Notes: generated by a model not told the origin, from the letters alone. Positions 1-9,390 are shown, counted from the first letter of the stretch. The stretch: DNA of 64,000 nucleotides from Bog-473 sp036491435 (GCA_036491435.1 DASXBZ010000049.1:23277-87276); one strand, 5' to 3'. Numbers and translations are program-made.

Positions 1-1011
1 GGCCACGCCACCTTTACCCCGCTCGATCTCGCCGCGGTGCTCCCGCCGGAACTGATCGCACCCACCGCCGACTGGTACGGGATCAGCGAGGCCGGGAACT
101 GGGAGGGCCGTTCCATCCCGGTCCGCCCGGTCGGGGCGCCCCTGGCACGTCCGCCCGAGATCGAAGAGGCCCGCGTGCTGCTCGCCGGGGCGCGGGCCCA
201 GCGCGTCCAGCCGGCGCGGGACGAGAAGGTGCTGACCGAATGGAACGCCATGGCGGCGGCAACCCTGGCCGAGGTCGCCTCCGCCATCGGCCAGGCCGAG
301 TACGGACGCCGGGCCGAAGAGATCGGGACGTTCCTCTGGGAGTCCATGTACCTCGACGGGCGGCTGATGCGCAGCTGGCAGGGCGGGCGGGCCCGGCACC
401 TGGCCGTGGCCACCGACTACGCGTGGTTGGCCGAGGCCTGTCTCCGTCTTTCGGAGTGGACGGGCCAAACCTTGTGGCGCGAACGGGCTCTCATCGCGGT
501 GCGGCAGCTCCACGACCTCTTCTGGGACGAGGAGTCCGGCGGTTTCTTCACGACCGGCGCCGACGCCGAAGCGCTGGTCGTGCGCCCGAAAGAATTTCTC
601 GACGGTGCGCTCCCGGCCACGAATTCGATCGCGCTGACGGCGCTGCTCCGCACGAACGCACTGGTCGAGGACCCCGTCCTCGACCGGGCGGCGGAGCGCA
701 CGATCGCATTGGCCCGGCCGCTGCTCGAGCGCCACCCCGGTGCGGTCGCCGACCTGGTGGCGGCACTGCCCATGTGGAACGGGCGTTACGAGATCGTGGT
801 CACCGGTGACCGGCCCGACCTCCTCGCCGAGGTGCGCCGGCGCTGGCTCCCGTCCGCCGTGACCGCCTGGGGCGAGCCCGACGACGGTCCGCTGTTCGCA
901 GAGCGGTCCTCCGAGCCCGGACGCGCCTACGTCTGCCAGGCTCGCTCGTGCCGCATGCCGGCCGAGAACGCCGCTACCCTGGCCGCGCAACTCGAGGCAG
1001 CCGTCCGATGA
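1..1011 (+). CDS. DUF255/YyaL-type thioredoxin-domain protein, C-terminal part (5' truncated)
   Basis: The reading frame is open from the first base, so the N-terminal thioredoxin-like half lies outside the window. What remains is the alpha-helical (alpha/alpha toroid, N-acylglucosamine-epimerase-like) half of the YyaL/SPATA20 family. The family signature around 'KVLTEWNAMAAATLA' is present, followed by repeated helical hairpins (DYAWLAEACLRLSEWTG, then LFWDEESGGFFTT). The protein ends with a Cys pair (CQARSC) near the C-terminus. The biochemical role of the family is not settled. The stop overlaps the next gene's start as ATGA, which suggests co-transcription. Family assignment is fairly sure; function is unknown. 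Confidence 0.8.
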   Translation, partial: GHATFTPLDLAAVLPPELIAPTADWYGISEAGNWEGRSIPVRPVGAPLARPPEIEEARVLLAGARAQRVQPARDEKVLTEWNAMAAATLAEVASAIGQAEYGRRAEEIGTFLWESMYLDGRLMRSWQGGRARHLAVATDYAWLAEACLRLSEWTGQTLWRERALIAVRQLHDLFWDEESGGFFTTGADAEALVVRPKEFLDGALPATNSIALTALLRTNALVEDPVLDRAAERTIALARPLLERHPGAVADLVAALPMWNGRYEIVVTGDRPDLLAEVRRRWLPSAVTAWGEPDDGPLFAERSSEPGRAYVCQARSCRMPAENAATLAAQLEAAVR

Positions 1012-1931
1012 ACGACCGGGCCCAACGACATCCCGTCGACCGCGACATCGACATGACGGTCCTTGACGAACAGGGAGACGCGAACGAAGCCGTGAACGAA
1101 ACGGCCACCGACGAACATAGGACCGACGAGATCCCTGCTGTCTCGACCGGGCCCGAGGACGGGCTCCAGCTCGAGCAAGAGCCGGGGCACGAGCCGGGAC
1201 CAGAGGCGGGGCACGAGGCCCGACGCGCCGCCCGCACCACCGACGCGTCGCGGCTGGTCCGTCGCTCGGCGCGGCGGCGTGACCGGGTGCCCACCGCCGC
1301 TGGGTCCACCCTGCACCTCCTCGTTCTCTCTTCGACCCTGGAGGACACGACGGTCGTGGACCTGGCCACGCGCACCGTCATGCGCGTCCGGGTGCCGTGG
1401 CCCGAGGGCTACGAGCCCGACATCAGCACCTTCGACGTGGTGGAGGTGACGCTGGCCGACGACCCCGAGCGCGACGACCTCGCCCAGCCCGAGGCTACGA
1501 CGGTCGCCGACCTGCCGCGCCACGTGGGGACCCTCAGAGGCCGGCATGTGCGAAAGCTGCTGCGGCGGATGGTGGCCTCGCCGGACGGACCGCTCCTCGG
1601 CTTCCCAGGGGCGTCCGCGCCCTATTGGGAGTTCCGCGGCTTCCGCCCGTCCGTTGCACTCATCGAACCGACCCGGAGCCCGCAACTCATCCGCCGCAGT
1701 GCTGACGGCTCCACATGGGTGCGCTTCGGGTGGGACCGCGAGGACGTCTGGTTACCGGTGGAGGACCGCCACGCGGCCCGGGCCCTCGACGCCGCACGCC
1801 GCGAACGCCTGAGCGGGAAGAGCCTGTCGAACGCGCTCGGCTTCGAGCCGCAATACCTGCTGGTCACCGTGAGCCCGCCCCGGGACGGCCACTGCTACAA
1901 GGTGTGCGCGGCCGTCCTGCCCCGCGGCTGA
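1008..1931 (+). CDS. Uncharacterised actinobacterial protein, acidic/Arg-rich N-terminus
   Basis: I do not recognise this 307-residue protein. The ATG at 1008 overlaps the upstream stop (ATGA), which favours it over an in-frame ATG 60 bases upstream. Roughly the first 90 residues are low-complexity and charged, rich in Glu/Asp and then Arg. The remainder looks like a compact alpha/beta domain with the patterns FPGASAPYWEF, RPSVALIEPTRSP and a C-terminal YLLVTVSPPRDG. There are no membrane segments and no recognisable catalytic motif. It is convergent with the next gene, with only three bases between the stops. It is probably soluble and probably co-expressed with the DUF255-type gene. Confidence 0.6.
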   Translation: MNDRAQRHPVDRDIDMTVLDEQGDANEAVNETATDEHRTDEIPAVSTGPEDGLQLEQEPGHEPGPEAGHEARRAARTTDASRLVRRSARRRDRVPTAAGSTLHLLVLSSTLEDTTVVDLATRTVMRVRVPWPEGYEPDISTFDVVEVTLADDPERDDLAQPEATTVADLPRHVGTLRGRHVRKLLRRMVASPDGPLLGFPGASAPYWEFRGFRPSVALIEPTRSPQLIRRSADGSTWVRFGWDREDVWLPVEDRHAARALDAARRERLSGKSLSNALGFEPQYLLVTVSPPRDGHCYKVCAAVLPRG

Positions 1932-1934
1932 ACC

Positions 1935-2606
1935 TCAGCGGCCGAGCTTGCCCCCGGCGAGGTCCTCGGCCATCGCCCAACCGAAGGTGACCAGGCGGTC
2001 GCCCTTCTCGGGGTCGAAACCGTCGAAGTGCTGGTCGACGCCCTCGGGGATCTTGACCTTGGCGGCGAAGAAGTCGAGGCCCCCGGCCACCGAACCGTCG
2101 CCCTTCAGGACGAACGTACGGTCGTCGAGACGGCTCTCGCAGCCGAAGCGCTTGGAGAGGCGCCGGGCCCAGGCCCGCTCCTCGCCCGACGACTTGTGCT
2201 CGGGGAAGGGCACCACGTCCTGGAGGCCCGTGAAGGCGCGGAATCCCTCGGGGGACATGAGCCGGGTCCCGAGGAGGACGTCCTCGTCGGGGAAGGCGAG
2301 CAGCGCCCGCCGGTACTGGTCGGCCATGATCGCCTTGAGAGCGGCCTCCGCCCGGGACGTGCGGTCGACCAGGGCCAGGCCCACCAGGAGGGACGGCGTG
2401 CCGCCGATCCGCTCGAGCGTGCAGAACGAGTACCCCCGGAGCTTGTTGCCCTCTCGGGCCTGGGTGATCAGGACCCACGCCTCACGCTCTTTGGAGAGGA
2501 AACCGATGTCGAAACCAGGCGGGCGGTCCGCACACAGATCCGCCATCTCGACGAGCTCAGCGTCGCTGAGCGCAGTGCAATCCTTGGTGCTCACTACGAT
2601 CGGCAT
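1935..2606 (-). CDS. Conserved hypothetical protein, possible GNAT-like fold
   Basis: A 223-residue soluble protein that starts 'MPIVVSTKDCTALSDAELVEMADL' and ends in a basic GGKLGR tail. Alternating strands and helices (REAWVLITQAREGNKLRGYSF, then PSLLVGLALVDRT) resemble the core of an N-acetyltransferase-type fold, but I see no clear acetyl-CoA loop, so this is only a suggestion. It stands alone, convergent with the preceding plus-strand gene, and a 128-base gap separates it from the dnaE stop upstream. The ATG lies immediately downstream of an AT-richer stretch (TAGACTTAGTG) that may hold its promoter. Confidence 0.55.
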   Translation of the reverse strand: MPIVVSTKDCTALSDAELVEMADLCADRPPGFDIGFLSKEREAWVLITQAREGNKLRGYSFCTLERIGGTPSLLVGLALVDRTSRAEAALKAIMADQYRRALLAFPDEDVLLGTRLMSPEGFRAFTGLQDVVPFPEHKSSGEERAWARRLSKRFGCESRLDDRTFVLKGDGSVAGGLDFFAAKVKIPEGVDQHFDGFDPEKGDRLVTFGWAMAEDLAGGKLGR

Positions 2607-2734
2607 GCACTAAGTCTACTGGCTGGTCTCGGTGCCTTCCCAACCGGGTGTCCTGCTCAGAGCCGTCGCGGCCCCGGAACACGCTGGCGTTATCCCAGCT
2701 CAAGTCCCAATTCTGGCGGGAACATCACCGTTGT

Positions 2735-5700
2735 TCAGGAGAGAACGGCGCTCTGACCCAGCAGCCGCTTCAGCTCGCCGACGAGGCCGTTGCGGCAGTC
2801 CACGTTGAATTCAGGCGGCAGCCGCAGCACCTTTTCGCCGACGTGGAGCAGCACCGCCGAGGGCCCGGGGTGCCCGCTGAGCACATCCTTGAGACCCTCG
2901 ACCCGGCGGTCGGTCAGCACGCCCAGCGGCAACTTGATGTGCAGGTCCTCCTCGCCGCGATGGAGCAGCGGCCGCGAGACCTCCATGCAGACGATCTTGG
3001 GCTCATCCTCACGGGTGTCCAGCCTCCCCTTGACGACCAGGATGGCGTCGTTCTCGATCAGCGCCCCGTACTCCGCCATGGTCTTCGGGAACACGAAGAC
3101 CTCCATGGCGGCCTGCAGGTCTTCGAGGACGAACCGGGCCATGAGGTCGCCCTTCTTGGTATAGGAGCGGCGCAGGTCGGTGACCACGCCGCCCACCGTG
3201 CGCACGGGTGAGCGGTCCCCGGCGACGGTGTCCTCTTCGCGCATGTCCGACAGGGAGCTGTCGGTGTGCCGGCTCAGCGCACCCTCAAAGCCCATGAGCG
3301 GATGGTCGCTGACGTAGAGGCCCAGCATCTCCTTCTCGAACGCGAGGCGCTGGGACTTGTCGAACTCGGTATCGGGGATGGCGACCTTGGTGCCACCCCA
3401 GCCGGGCTCGGCCTGCTCCTCTTCGAACACGGCGAAGAGGGAGGTGATCCCGAGTTCCTGCTCGCGGCGGCGCTCCAGGGTGCGGTCGACGACCTCGTCG
3501 ATCACGAGGCAGAGCCCCTGGCGCGGGTGGGCGAGCGAGTCGAAGGCGCCCCCCTTGGCCAGTGACTCCATGGTCCGCTTGTTCAGGACGACCGGGTCGA
3601 CCCGCGCGCAGAAGTCGAAGATGTCCTCGAAGGGACCGTTGGCCTCGCGCTCGGCGACGATGCGCTCCACGAGCCCTTCGCCCACATTGCGCACGGCCGC
3701 CAACCCGAACACGATGGCGCGGCGGTCTTCCGTGGCTGTCAGGTCCGGTGCGAACTCGGCCACCGAGCGGTTCACGTCGGGCACCAGCACGTCGATCCCC
3801 ATGGAGCGGCACTCGGCCAGGTAGACCGCCGTCTTGTCCTTGTTGTCCTTCACCGATGTGAGCAGCGCGGACATGTACTCGACGGGATAGTGCGCCTTGA
3901 GCCAGGCCGTCTGGTAGGCCACCAGCCCGTAGCCGTAGGAGTGGGACTTGTTGAACGCGTAGTCGGCGAACGGCTCGATGATGTCGAACAGCTGCGTGCC
4001 GAGCTCTTCGCCGTATCCTTCCGATGCACAGCCCTTGACGAACTTCTCGCGCTCGGCCGCAATCATCTTGCGGATCTTCTTGCCGCACGCCTTGCGGAGG
4101 TTGTCGGCTTCCTCGAGCGAGTAGCCGGCGAACTTCTGGGCGACCCGCATCACGGACTCCTGGTAGAGCATGAGCCCGTAGGTGTCCTTGAGGATCGGCT
4201 CGATGTCCGGGTGCAGGTACTCGAGAGGCTTGCGGCCGTTCTTGAGCTCCGGGTAGTCGCGGTGCATGTTGGCCGCCATCGGCCCGGGCCGGTACAGCGC
4301 GACCAACGCGGCCACGTCATCGAAGCTCGTCGGCGCCAGCGCCCGCAGCGTCTGGCGCATGGCGGCTCCCTCGAGCTGGAAAACCCCCACGGAGTCCGCC
4401 CGGCGCAGCATCTCGAGAGTGGGCTCGTCCGTCAGGTCCACGGCATCGATGTCGAGCCGCTCCCCCGTCGCCGCCTCGATCAGGTCGAGCGTCCGCTCGA
4501 TCACCGAGAGGTTGCGCAGCCCGAGGAAGTCCATCTTCAGCAGACCCAGCTCCTCGACCCCGTGCATTTCGTACTGCGTGACGATGGGGGCATCCTCGGG
4601 GTTGCCACCCGCGTCGGGCTTGCGCTGGATGGGCAAATAGTCGGTCAGCGGGTCCCGGGAGATGACCACGGCGGCGGCATGGATGCCGTCCTGGCGCCGC
4701 AGGCCTTCGAGACCCAGCGCGACGTCGATGACCTCCTTGGCCTCCGGATCGGTCTCGTACATGCCGCGCAGTTCGCCCGCGCTGGCGAAGCCGTCCTCGT
4801 GGCCCTCCGTCTTGGCGAGGCACGCCCTGAGTGGCGTGTCCCGGCCCATGATGAGAGGCGGCATGGCCTTGGCGATCTTGTCCCCCACGATGTAGGGCTT
4901 GCCGAGCACCCGCGACGCGTCGCGGACCGCGGCCCGCGCCTTGATTGTCGAGAACGTGATGATCTGCGCCACCCGGTCGCTGCCGTACTTCTCGGAGGCG
5001 TACCGCATGACGTCGGCCCGGTACCGCTCGTCGAAATCCATGTCGATGTCGGGCATCTGCTTGCGGCCGGGGTTGAGGAAGCGCTCGAAGAGGAGGTCGT
5101 AGCGGATCGGGTCGAGATCCACGATCCGCAGGCAGTACGCCACACAGCAGCCGGCCGCCGAACCTCGGCCCGGGCCCACCCGGATACCGCTCTCACGGGC
5201 GAAGCGGATGAGATCCCAGACGACGAGGAAGTAGGCCGGAAAGCCCATGTCGCCGATGACGGAGAGCTCGAAGTCCAGGCGCGCCATGACCTCCCGCGGC
5301 ACGGGGTCGCCGTAGCGCTGCCGCGCACCCTCCATCGTGAGGTCGCGCAGGTAGGCGAGCGCCCGATCCTCGTAGGTCGCGCCAGTGAAGCGATCGGGCA
5401 CGGGGAACTCGGGCAGGCTCGGCTTCCCGAGTTCGATCTGCACATCGGCCCGCTCCGCGATCAGAAGTGTGTTGTCGCACGCCTCGGGCACATCTCGGAA
5501 CAGATGGCGCATCTCGTTCGCCGTCTTCAGGTAGTGCTCGGTCCCCTCGAATTTGAAGCGGTTCGTGTCCGCCAAGAGCGCGCCGGTCTGCACGCACAAC
5601 AACGCGTCGTGCGCGACGGCGTCCTCGCGGTGTGTGTAGTGGCTGTCGTTCGTGGCGAGCAGCGGCGCGTTCAACCGCCGGGCGATCTCCATCAGCTGCG

Positions 5701-6307
5701 GGTTGGTCCGGTGCTGGTCGGCCAGACCATGGTCCTGCAGCTCGACGAAGAGGTTGTCGCGGCCGAAGATGTCCTGCAGCCGGGCGGCCCGTCGCTCGGC
5801 TTCGTCCGGATCACCGGCCAACAGCGCCTGGAGGACCACGCCGCCGAGACATCCGGTCGTCGCGATCAGCCCGTCGTGATGGCGTTCGAGCAGTTCCCAG
5901 TCCAACCGTGGCTTGTAGTAGTAACCCTCGAGATAGGCGGCCGAGGACAGCTTCATCAGGTTGCGGTACCCCTCGACGGTCTCAGCCAGGAGTGTGAGGT
6001 GGTAGTAGAGCTTCTGCCCGCCCTCGACGTCGCCGCCCGTGTCGTCGACCCGGCCGCGCCGCACCGGGCGCTCGTGCCTCGACTCGCCGGCCATGTAGGC
6101 CTCGGTGCCGATGATCGGGACGATCCCCTGCTCCCGGCACGCCTTGTAGAAGTCCAGGACCCCGTACATGTTCCCGTGGTCCGTGATGCCCAGTGCGGGC
6201 TGCCCGTCGACGACCGCGGCGGCCACGAGCTCGCCGACCCGCGCCGCGCCGTCGAGCATGGAGAACTCGGTGTGGGTGTGCAGATGCGTAAACGACCGCT
6301 CCGACAC
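2735..6307 (-). CDS. dnaE: DNA polymerase III alpha subunit
   Basis: The replicative polymerase catalytic subunit, 1190 residues, usual for DnaE1. The N-terminal PHP domain has the metal-ligand pattern HLHTHTEFSMLDG (residues 8-20) and ITDHGNMYG. The polymerase palm carries PDIDMDFD near residue 418, and the fingers/tau-binding region follows. An OB fold sits near the C-terminus (RTVGGVVTDLRRSYTKKGD). The intact PHP metal ligands matter because in mycobacterial DnaE1 this domain is the proofreading exonuclease (established for that family; inferred here). The start is a GTG four bases after a strong AAAGGAGGG ribosome site, which settles it. It appears monocistronic. Confidence 0.97.
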   Translation of the reverse strand: MSERSFTHLHTHTEFSMLDGAARVGELVAAAVVDGQPALGITDHGNMYGVLDFYKACREQGIVPIIGTEAYMAGESRHERPVRRGRVDDTGGDVEGGQKLYYHLTLLAETVEGYRNLMKLSSAAYLEGYYYKPRLDWELLERHHDGLIATTGCLGGVVLQALLAGDPDEAERRAARLQDIFGRDNLFVELQDHGLADQHRTNPQLMEIARRLNAPLLATNDSHYTHREDAVAHDALLCVQTGALLADTNRFKFEGTEHYLKTANEMRHLFRDVPEACDNTLLIAERADVQIELGKPSLPEFPVPDRFTGATYEDRALAYLRDLTMEGARQRYGDPVPREVMARLDFELSVIGDMGFPAYFLVVWDLIRFARESGIRVGPGRGSAAGCCVAYCLRIVDLDPIRYDLLFERFLNPGRKQMPDIDMDFDERYRADVMRYASEKYGSDRVAQIITFSTIKARAAVRDASRVLGKPYIVGDKIAKAMPPLIMGRDTPLRACLAKTEGHEDGFASAGELRGMYETDPEAKEVIDVALGLEGLRRQDGIHAAAVVISRDPLTDYLPIQRKPDAGGNPEDAPIVTQYEMHGVEELGLLKMDFLGLRNLSVIERTLDLIEAATGERLDIDAVDLTDEPTLEMLRRADSVGVFQLEGAAMRQTLRALAPTSFDDVAALVALYRPGPMAANMHRDYPELKNGRKPLEYLHPDIEPILKDTYGLMLYQESVMRVAQKFAGYSLEEADNLRKACGKKIRKMIAAEREKFVKGCASEGYGEELGTQLFDIIEPFADYAFNKSHSYGYGLVAYQTAWLKAHYPVEYMSALLTSVKDNKDKTAVYLAECRSMGIDVLVPDVNRSVAEFAPDLTATEDRRAIVFGLAAVRNVGEGLVERIVAEREANGPFEDIFDFCARVDPVVLNKRTMESLAKGGAFDSLAHPRQGLCLVIDEVVDRTLERRREQELGITSLFAVFEEEQAEPGWGGTKVAIPDTEFDKSQRLAFEKEMLGLYVSDHPLMGFEGALSRHTDSSLSDMREEDTVAGDRSPVRTVGGVVTDLRRSYTKKGDLMARFVLEDLQAAMEVFVFPKTMAEYGALIENDAILVVKGRLDTREDEPKIVCMEVSRPLLHRGEEDLHIKLPLGVLTDRRVEGLKDVLSGHPGPSAVLLHVGEKVLRLPPEFNVDCRNGLVGELKRLLGQSAVLS

Positions 6308-6497
6308 CGGCCCTCCTTTCGCTACGTCAAACTTACACCTGTGTGATTCGCCCCTGGATCTCGCAATCTATCCCCCTTCGGGGCCCGCTTCGACGATGAT
6401 CCGGGACCTCATTTCGAGCTGAGGCCCGACCAGCCGAATGTCAGGCGCACCCGCTCCGCCCGCGCCTGATTCCGCCCCGCTTCGCGCGCCCGCCGGC

Positions 6498-7004
6498 TCA
6501 GAGATAGGCCCCGGTCCGGCCCCCGGCTTCACTCCCCGCGGGCAGGCTCCGCTGGCGCATCTGCTCGAGCTGTGCGCGCGCCGCCATCTGTTGCGACACG
6601 AGCGTCGCCTGGATCCCCTGGAACAGACCCTCGAGCCACCCCACTAACTGCGCCTGGGCGATGCGCAGCTCGGCGTCGCTCGGCGCCTCGCTGTCGAAGG
6701 GCGATGTGAGCGCCTCGAGCTCGGCCACCAGGTCGGGTGAGAGCACTTCGGAGAGGGCACGGATCGACTGCTCGTAGATCTCTCGCAGCCGCACCCGGCT
6801 CTTGTCGTCGAGTGGTGCCCCCCGCACCTCGTCGAGAAGGGTCTTGACCATGGAACCGATGCGCAACACCTTCGCCGGCTCGTTGATCGATTCGGTCTTC
6901 GATTCGTCGCTGCTCTCCGCACCCGTGCCGCCGAGCACCTCGTCCGGTGCGACGGGCGGCGCAGCACCGTCCGATGGGTTGTCTCCAATGTCAGTGTTCG
7001 TCAC
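6498..7004 (-). CDS. bpa: Bacterial proteasome activator Bpa/PafE
   Basis: A 168-residue homologue of the ATP-independent 20S proteasome activator (mycobacterial Rv3780). The four-helix core is highly conserved: EPAKVLRIGSMVKTLL, APLDDKSRVRLREI, and PSDAELRIAQAQLVGWLEGL followed by QQMAARAQLEQMRQ. The extreme C-terminus is GAYL, the docking tail that inserts into proteasome alpha-ring pockets; the mycobacterial protein ends GQYL. The GTG at 7004 follows GGAG with an 8-nt spacing and is preferred over an in-frame GTG at 7046. Its presence predicts that the organism has a 20S proteasome elsewhere. It is transcribed downstream of the phosphodiesterase gene. Confidence 0.93.
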   Translation of the reverse strand: MTNTDIGDNPSDGAAPPVAPDEVLGGTGAESSDESKTESINEPAKVLRIGSMVKTLLDEVRGAPLDDKSRVRLREIYEQSIRALSEVLSPDLVAELEALTSPFDSEAPSDAELRIAQAQLVGWLEGLFQGIQATLVSQQMAARAQLEQMRQRSLPAGSEAGGRTGAYL

Positions 7005-7094
7005 GTCATCCACTCCGCTCTTCGTGCCGGGGATCCGCCGGGCCACCGGACCACGCCCGGGTCGTCCCCTATGTTGCCATCGTGGTGGGCCGAC

Positions 7095-8285
7095 TTACTC
7101 AGCCCGCCATCCGAGCAGGGGAACCAGCATTTCGTCCGTCGTGAGCGAGCCGTGCCTCGCCGCCAGGCGGAGCTCGCCGGTGTCGGCGGGGTCCAGGAAG
7201 GCGATCGGCTCGAAGGGGATCAGGGCCACGTCGCCCAAGCGGGCTGCGATCTCGGGCGCGGGAACACCGCCCAGCCACCCCTCCGCGATCACCTGCTCTT
7301 TCGTGCGGATCCAGGCCACGTCACCGTGCAGCTCGACGGCCGCGTCCACCACGTCGTCGATCGCCCCCGGACGCGTGTGCAGCCAACGGAAGCGCCCCTC
7401 TCCGCTGATGAGCGTCAGCCCCTCCATGATCTCGGGGCCGAGCACGACGACTGCGTTGCCGACGTTCACCTGTCCGTGGTCGGCGGTCACGACCAGCACG
7501 GCACCCCGGGGGAGGACCTCGAGCACGTCTGCCACGAGGCGGTCGGCCGCACGCAGCTCATCGTCGTAGAAGTCCCCGATCCCTTCGGCGTGTGCGACCT
7601 TGTCGATTCCCTCGTAGTAGGCGTAGATGAACGGGCTTCCCGAAGCGGCGAGCCGGCGCACCGTCGTCACGAGCCCGGCCGGCGTGTGCCAACGATGGAG
7701 ATCGACTCGGCCGAGATGCGCGGCGGTGAAGCCTGTCGGTCCGTAGTCGTGGCGGGTGACCACCGGGACCGTGCCGATCGCACCGGGGAACGAAGGGAAC
7801 GGTTGGAAGACGTGGGCGGGCACCCGCACCCGTGCGTCCGCGCCATCCAGGGACCATTGGAGGACGTTCATGACCGCACCGTCGAGGGCCACCCGGTACC
7901 CGAGGACACCATGCTCCGCCGGCACTCTGCCCGTGACCAGTGTGGTCAGCGCACACGCTGTCGTACTGGGGGCGACGGAGGTGATGGACCCGCCCGAGCC
8001 CGACGTCAAGACGGGCGCCAGCCCGCTGCGGGCGCGCAGTTGCTCGGCGCCGAGACCGTCGATGACCAGCAGGACGATCTGCCTGGCCTCGGCAACCGGT
8101 GCCGGGAACCACGGCGGCGCCGTCCGACCCGGCTGCGCCAGCTGCTCGAGGAGACCGGGCACAACCCGGTGCAGGCTGGCGCCCTCCCAGTCCGGCAGCA
8201 CCGGAGCCGGGCTGCCGGCGTCACCGGGGCGTGTCCTCTGACCTGCATCTGCCACTGCAGCGTGGACCGCCGCACCGTCGCTCAC
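7095..8285 (-). CDS. Alkaline-phosphatase-superfamily nucleotide pyrophosphatase/phosphodiesterase
   Basis: A 396-residue metal-dependent phosphodiesterase-like enzyme. The first metal ligand lies in VLLVIDGLGAEQL (near residue 75). The nucleophile region is ITSVAPSTTACALTTLVTGRVPAEHG (Thr in APSTTA). The later metal ligands are the Asp and His of YYEGIDKVAHAEG and the VVTADHGQVNVG motif. All are typical of type I phosphodiesterases (PF01663-like). There is no signal peptide or membrane segment, so it is probably cytosolic. The substrate cannot be read from sequence. It is divergent from the Rrf2 regulator, with about 60 bases between starts, and 90 bases upstream of bpa. Confidence 0.85.
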   Translation of the reverse strand: MSDGAAVHAAVADAGQRTRPGDAGSPAPVLPDWEGASLHRVVPGLLEQLAQPGRTAPPWFPAPVAEARQIVLLVIDGLGAEQLRARSGLAPVLTSGSGGSITSVAPSTTACALTTLVTGRVPAEHGVLGYRVALDGAVMNVLQWSLDGADARVRVPAHVFQPFPSFPGAIGTVPVVTRHDYGPTGFTAAHLGRVDLHRWHTPAGLVTTVRRLAASGSPFIYAYYEGIDKVAHAEGIGDFYDDELRAADRLVADVLEVLPRGAVLVVTADHGQVNVGNAVVVLGPEIMEGLTLISGEGRFRWLHTRPGAIDDVVDAAVELHGDVAWIRTKEQVIAEGWLGGVPAPEIAARLGDVALIPFEPIAFLDPADTGELRLAARHGSLTTDEMLVPLLGWRAE

Positions 8286-8347
8286 AAGGCCACCCTACGA
8301 CCACGGCACCCACTCGAGCGGCGTTTGGGCCGGTAGAATCGGACGTT

Positions 8348-8782
8348 GTGAGGGTTTCGACGCGGGGTGACTACGCCAGCAGAGCACTCCTGTCGCTCGC
8401 GCTGCACGGCGCAGAGACCCCGACCTCGGTCCGCGACATCGCCGAGCGCACCGCGCTGCCCCAGCCGTATTTGGAGCAGATCCTCCTCGCCCTCAAGGGA
8501 GCCGGGCTCGTCCGCTCCAAGCGCGGGGTCGGCGGCGGCTACGTGTTGGCACGGTCGCCCGACGAGATCTCGCTCGCCCAGATCGTCTCTGCCGTCGACG
8601 GGCCGATTGCGGCCGGCGACTTCGGTGAGCCACACGAGAACGGAGCCTGTGATCACGAGGGCCAATGCGTGCTTCTGGCCGTCTGGGCCGATGTGGGCGA
8701 GGTCATCCGCACCCATCTGCAGTCCTACACCCTGGCCGACATGGTCGATCGAGCCCAGGGCAACGTGGCCGCCACGGTCTGA
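8348..8782 (+). CDS. Rrf2-family transcriptional regulator
   Basis: A 144-residue winged-helix regulator of the IscR/NsrR/RirA family. The helix-turn-helix is in the N-terminal 60 residues (STRGDYASRALLSLAL, TALPQPYLEQILLALKGAG), followed by the wing SKRGVGGGYVLARSP. The sensor loop is GACDHEGQCVL, with only two cysteines (C101, C107) where Fe-S Rrf2 proteins normally have three. It may therefore bind a cluster with a non-Cys ligand or sense something else. The start is the GTG giving the canonical 'MRVSTRGDYASRALL' opening. It is divergent from the phosphodiesterase and convergent with the histidine phosphatase. Confidence 0.9.
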   Translation: MRVSTRGDYASRALLSLALHGAETPTSVRDIAERTALPQPYLEQILLALKGAGLVRSKRGVGGGYVLARSPDEISLAQIVSAVDGPIAAGDFGEPHENGACDHEGQCVLLAVWADVGEVIRTHLQSYTLADMVDRAQGNVAATV

Positions 8783-8811
8783 ACCAACCGCGGTCCGGCA
8801 CGGCTTCCTTC

Positions 8812-9390
8812 TCACACCGGGTCGGGGACGAAGTTCCACAACTCGACCGCGCCGGTGTTCCCCTCGCCTCCGAGCACGCACACGGCACCGACATCGAGGA
8901 GGAACAGACGTCCGGCGACCGGGGGTAGCCCGAGCCACCTGGCGGCGAGAACGCGCAGCACGTGCCCGTGGGCCACGCAGAGGCTGTCGCCCGTGTGCCG
9001 TCTCGTGCGCTCGATCACCCGGTCGACCCGGCGCCCCACGTCCGCCGGCCGCTCCCCGTCCGGCACGCCCTGCTCCCAGAGGCTCCAGTCGGGGCGCTCC
9101 TCGCGGATCTGGCGCGACGCGATCCCCTCATAGGCGCCGTAGTCCCACTCCATGAGGTCCGGGTCTGTCTGGCCCAGGAACCCGGTCAGTCGGCAGGTGT
9201 CGGCCGCCCGTCGGAGGGGGCTCGTGAGGACCAGGTCGAAGACCCACCCCGCCGAGCGGAGGTAAGCGCCCGCCGCGGCCGCCTGGCCCTCTCCCTCCGG
9301 GAGCAGGGGAATATCCGTCCGCCCTGTGTGTTGACCACTTTGGGACCACTCGGTCGCGCCGTGACGCACGAGCACCAATCGGCCGGCCAT
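8812..9390 (-). CDS. Histidine phosphatase (phosphoglycerate-mutase-like) family protein
   Basis: A 192-residue member of histidine phosphatase branch 1. The catalytic RHG is at the N-terminus (LVLVRHGATEWSQSGQHTGRTD), the conserved acidic residue is in LMEWDYGAYEG, and the second catalytic His is in LCVAHGHVLRVLAARWLG. The genuine phosphoglycerate mutase length (about 230-250) is not reached, so a broad-specificity phosphatase is more likely than the glycolytic enzyme. The ATG is placed so that the strand carrying RHG begins within the first ten residues. It is convergent with the Rrf2 gene and divergent from the sigma factor. Confidence 0.85.
   Translation of the reverse strand: MAGRLVLVRHGATEWSQSGQHTGRTDIPLLPEGEGQAAAAGAYLRSAGWVFDLVLTSPLRRAADTCRLTGFLGQTDPDLMEWDYGAYEGIASRQIREERPDWSLWEQGVPDGERPADVGRRVDRVIERTRRHTGDSLCVAHGHVLRVLAARWLGLPPVAGRLFLLDVGAVCVLGGEGNTGAVELWNFVPDPV

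Noticed and set aside
3890..6346. An 818-codon open frame antisense to dnaE
   Set aside because: A high-GC shadow frame: composition is Arg/Val/Glu/His-rich without domain structure, and dnaE is unambiguous on the other strand.
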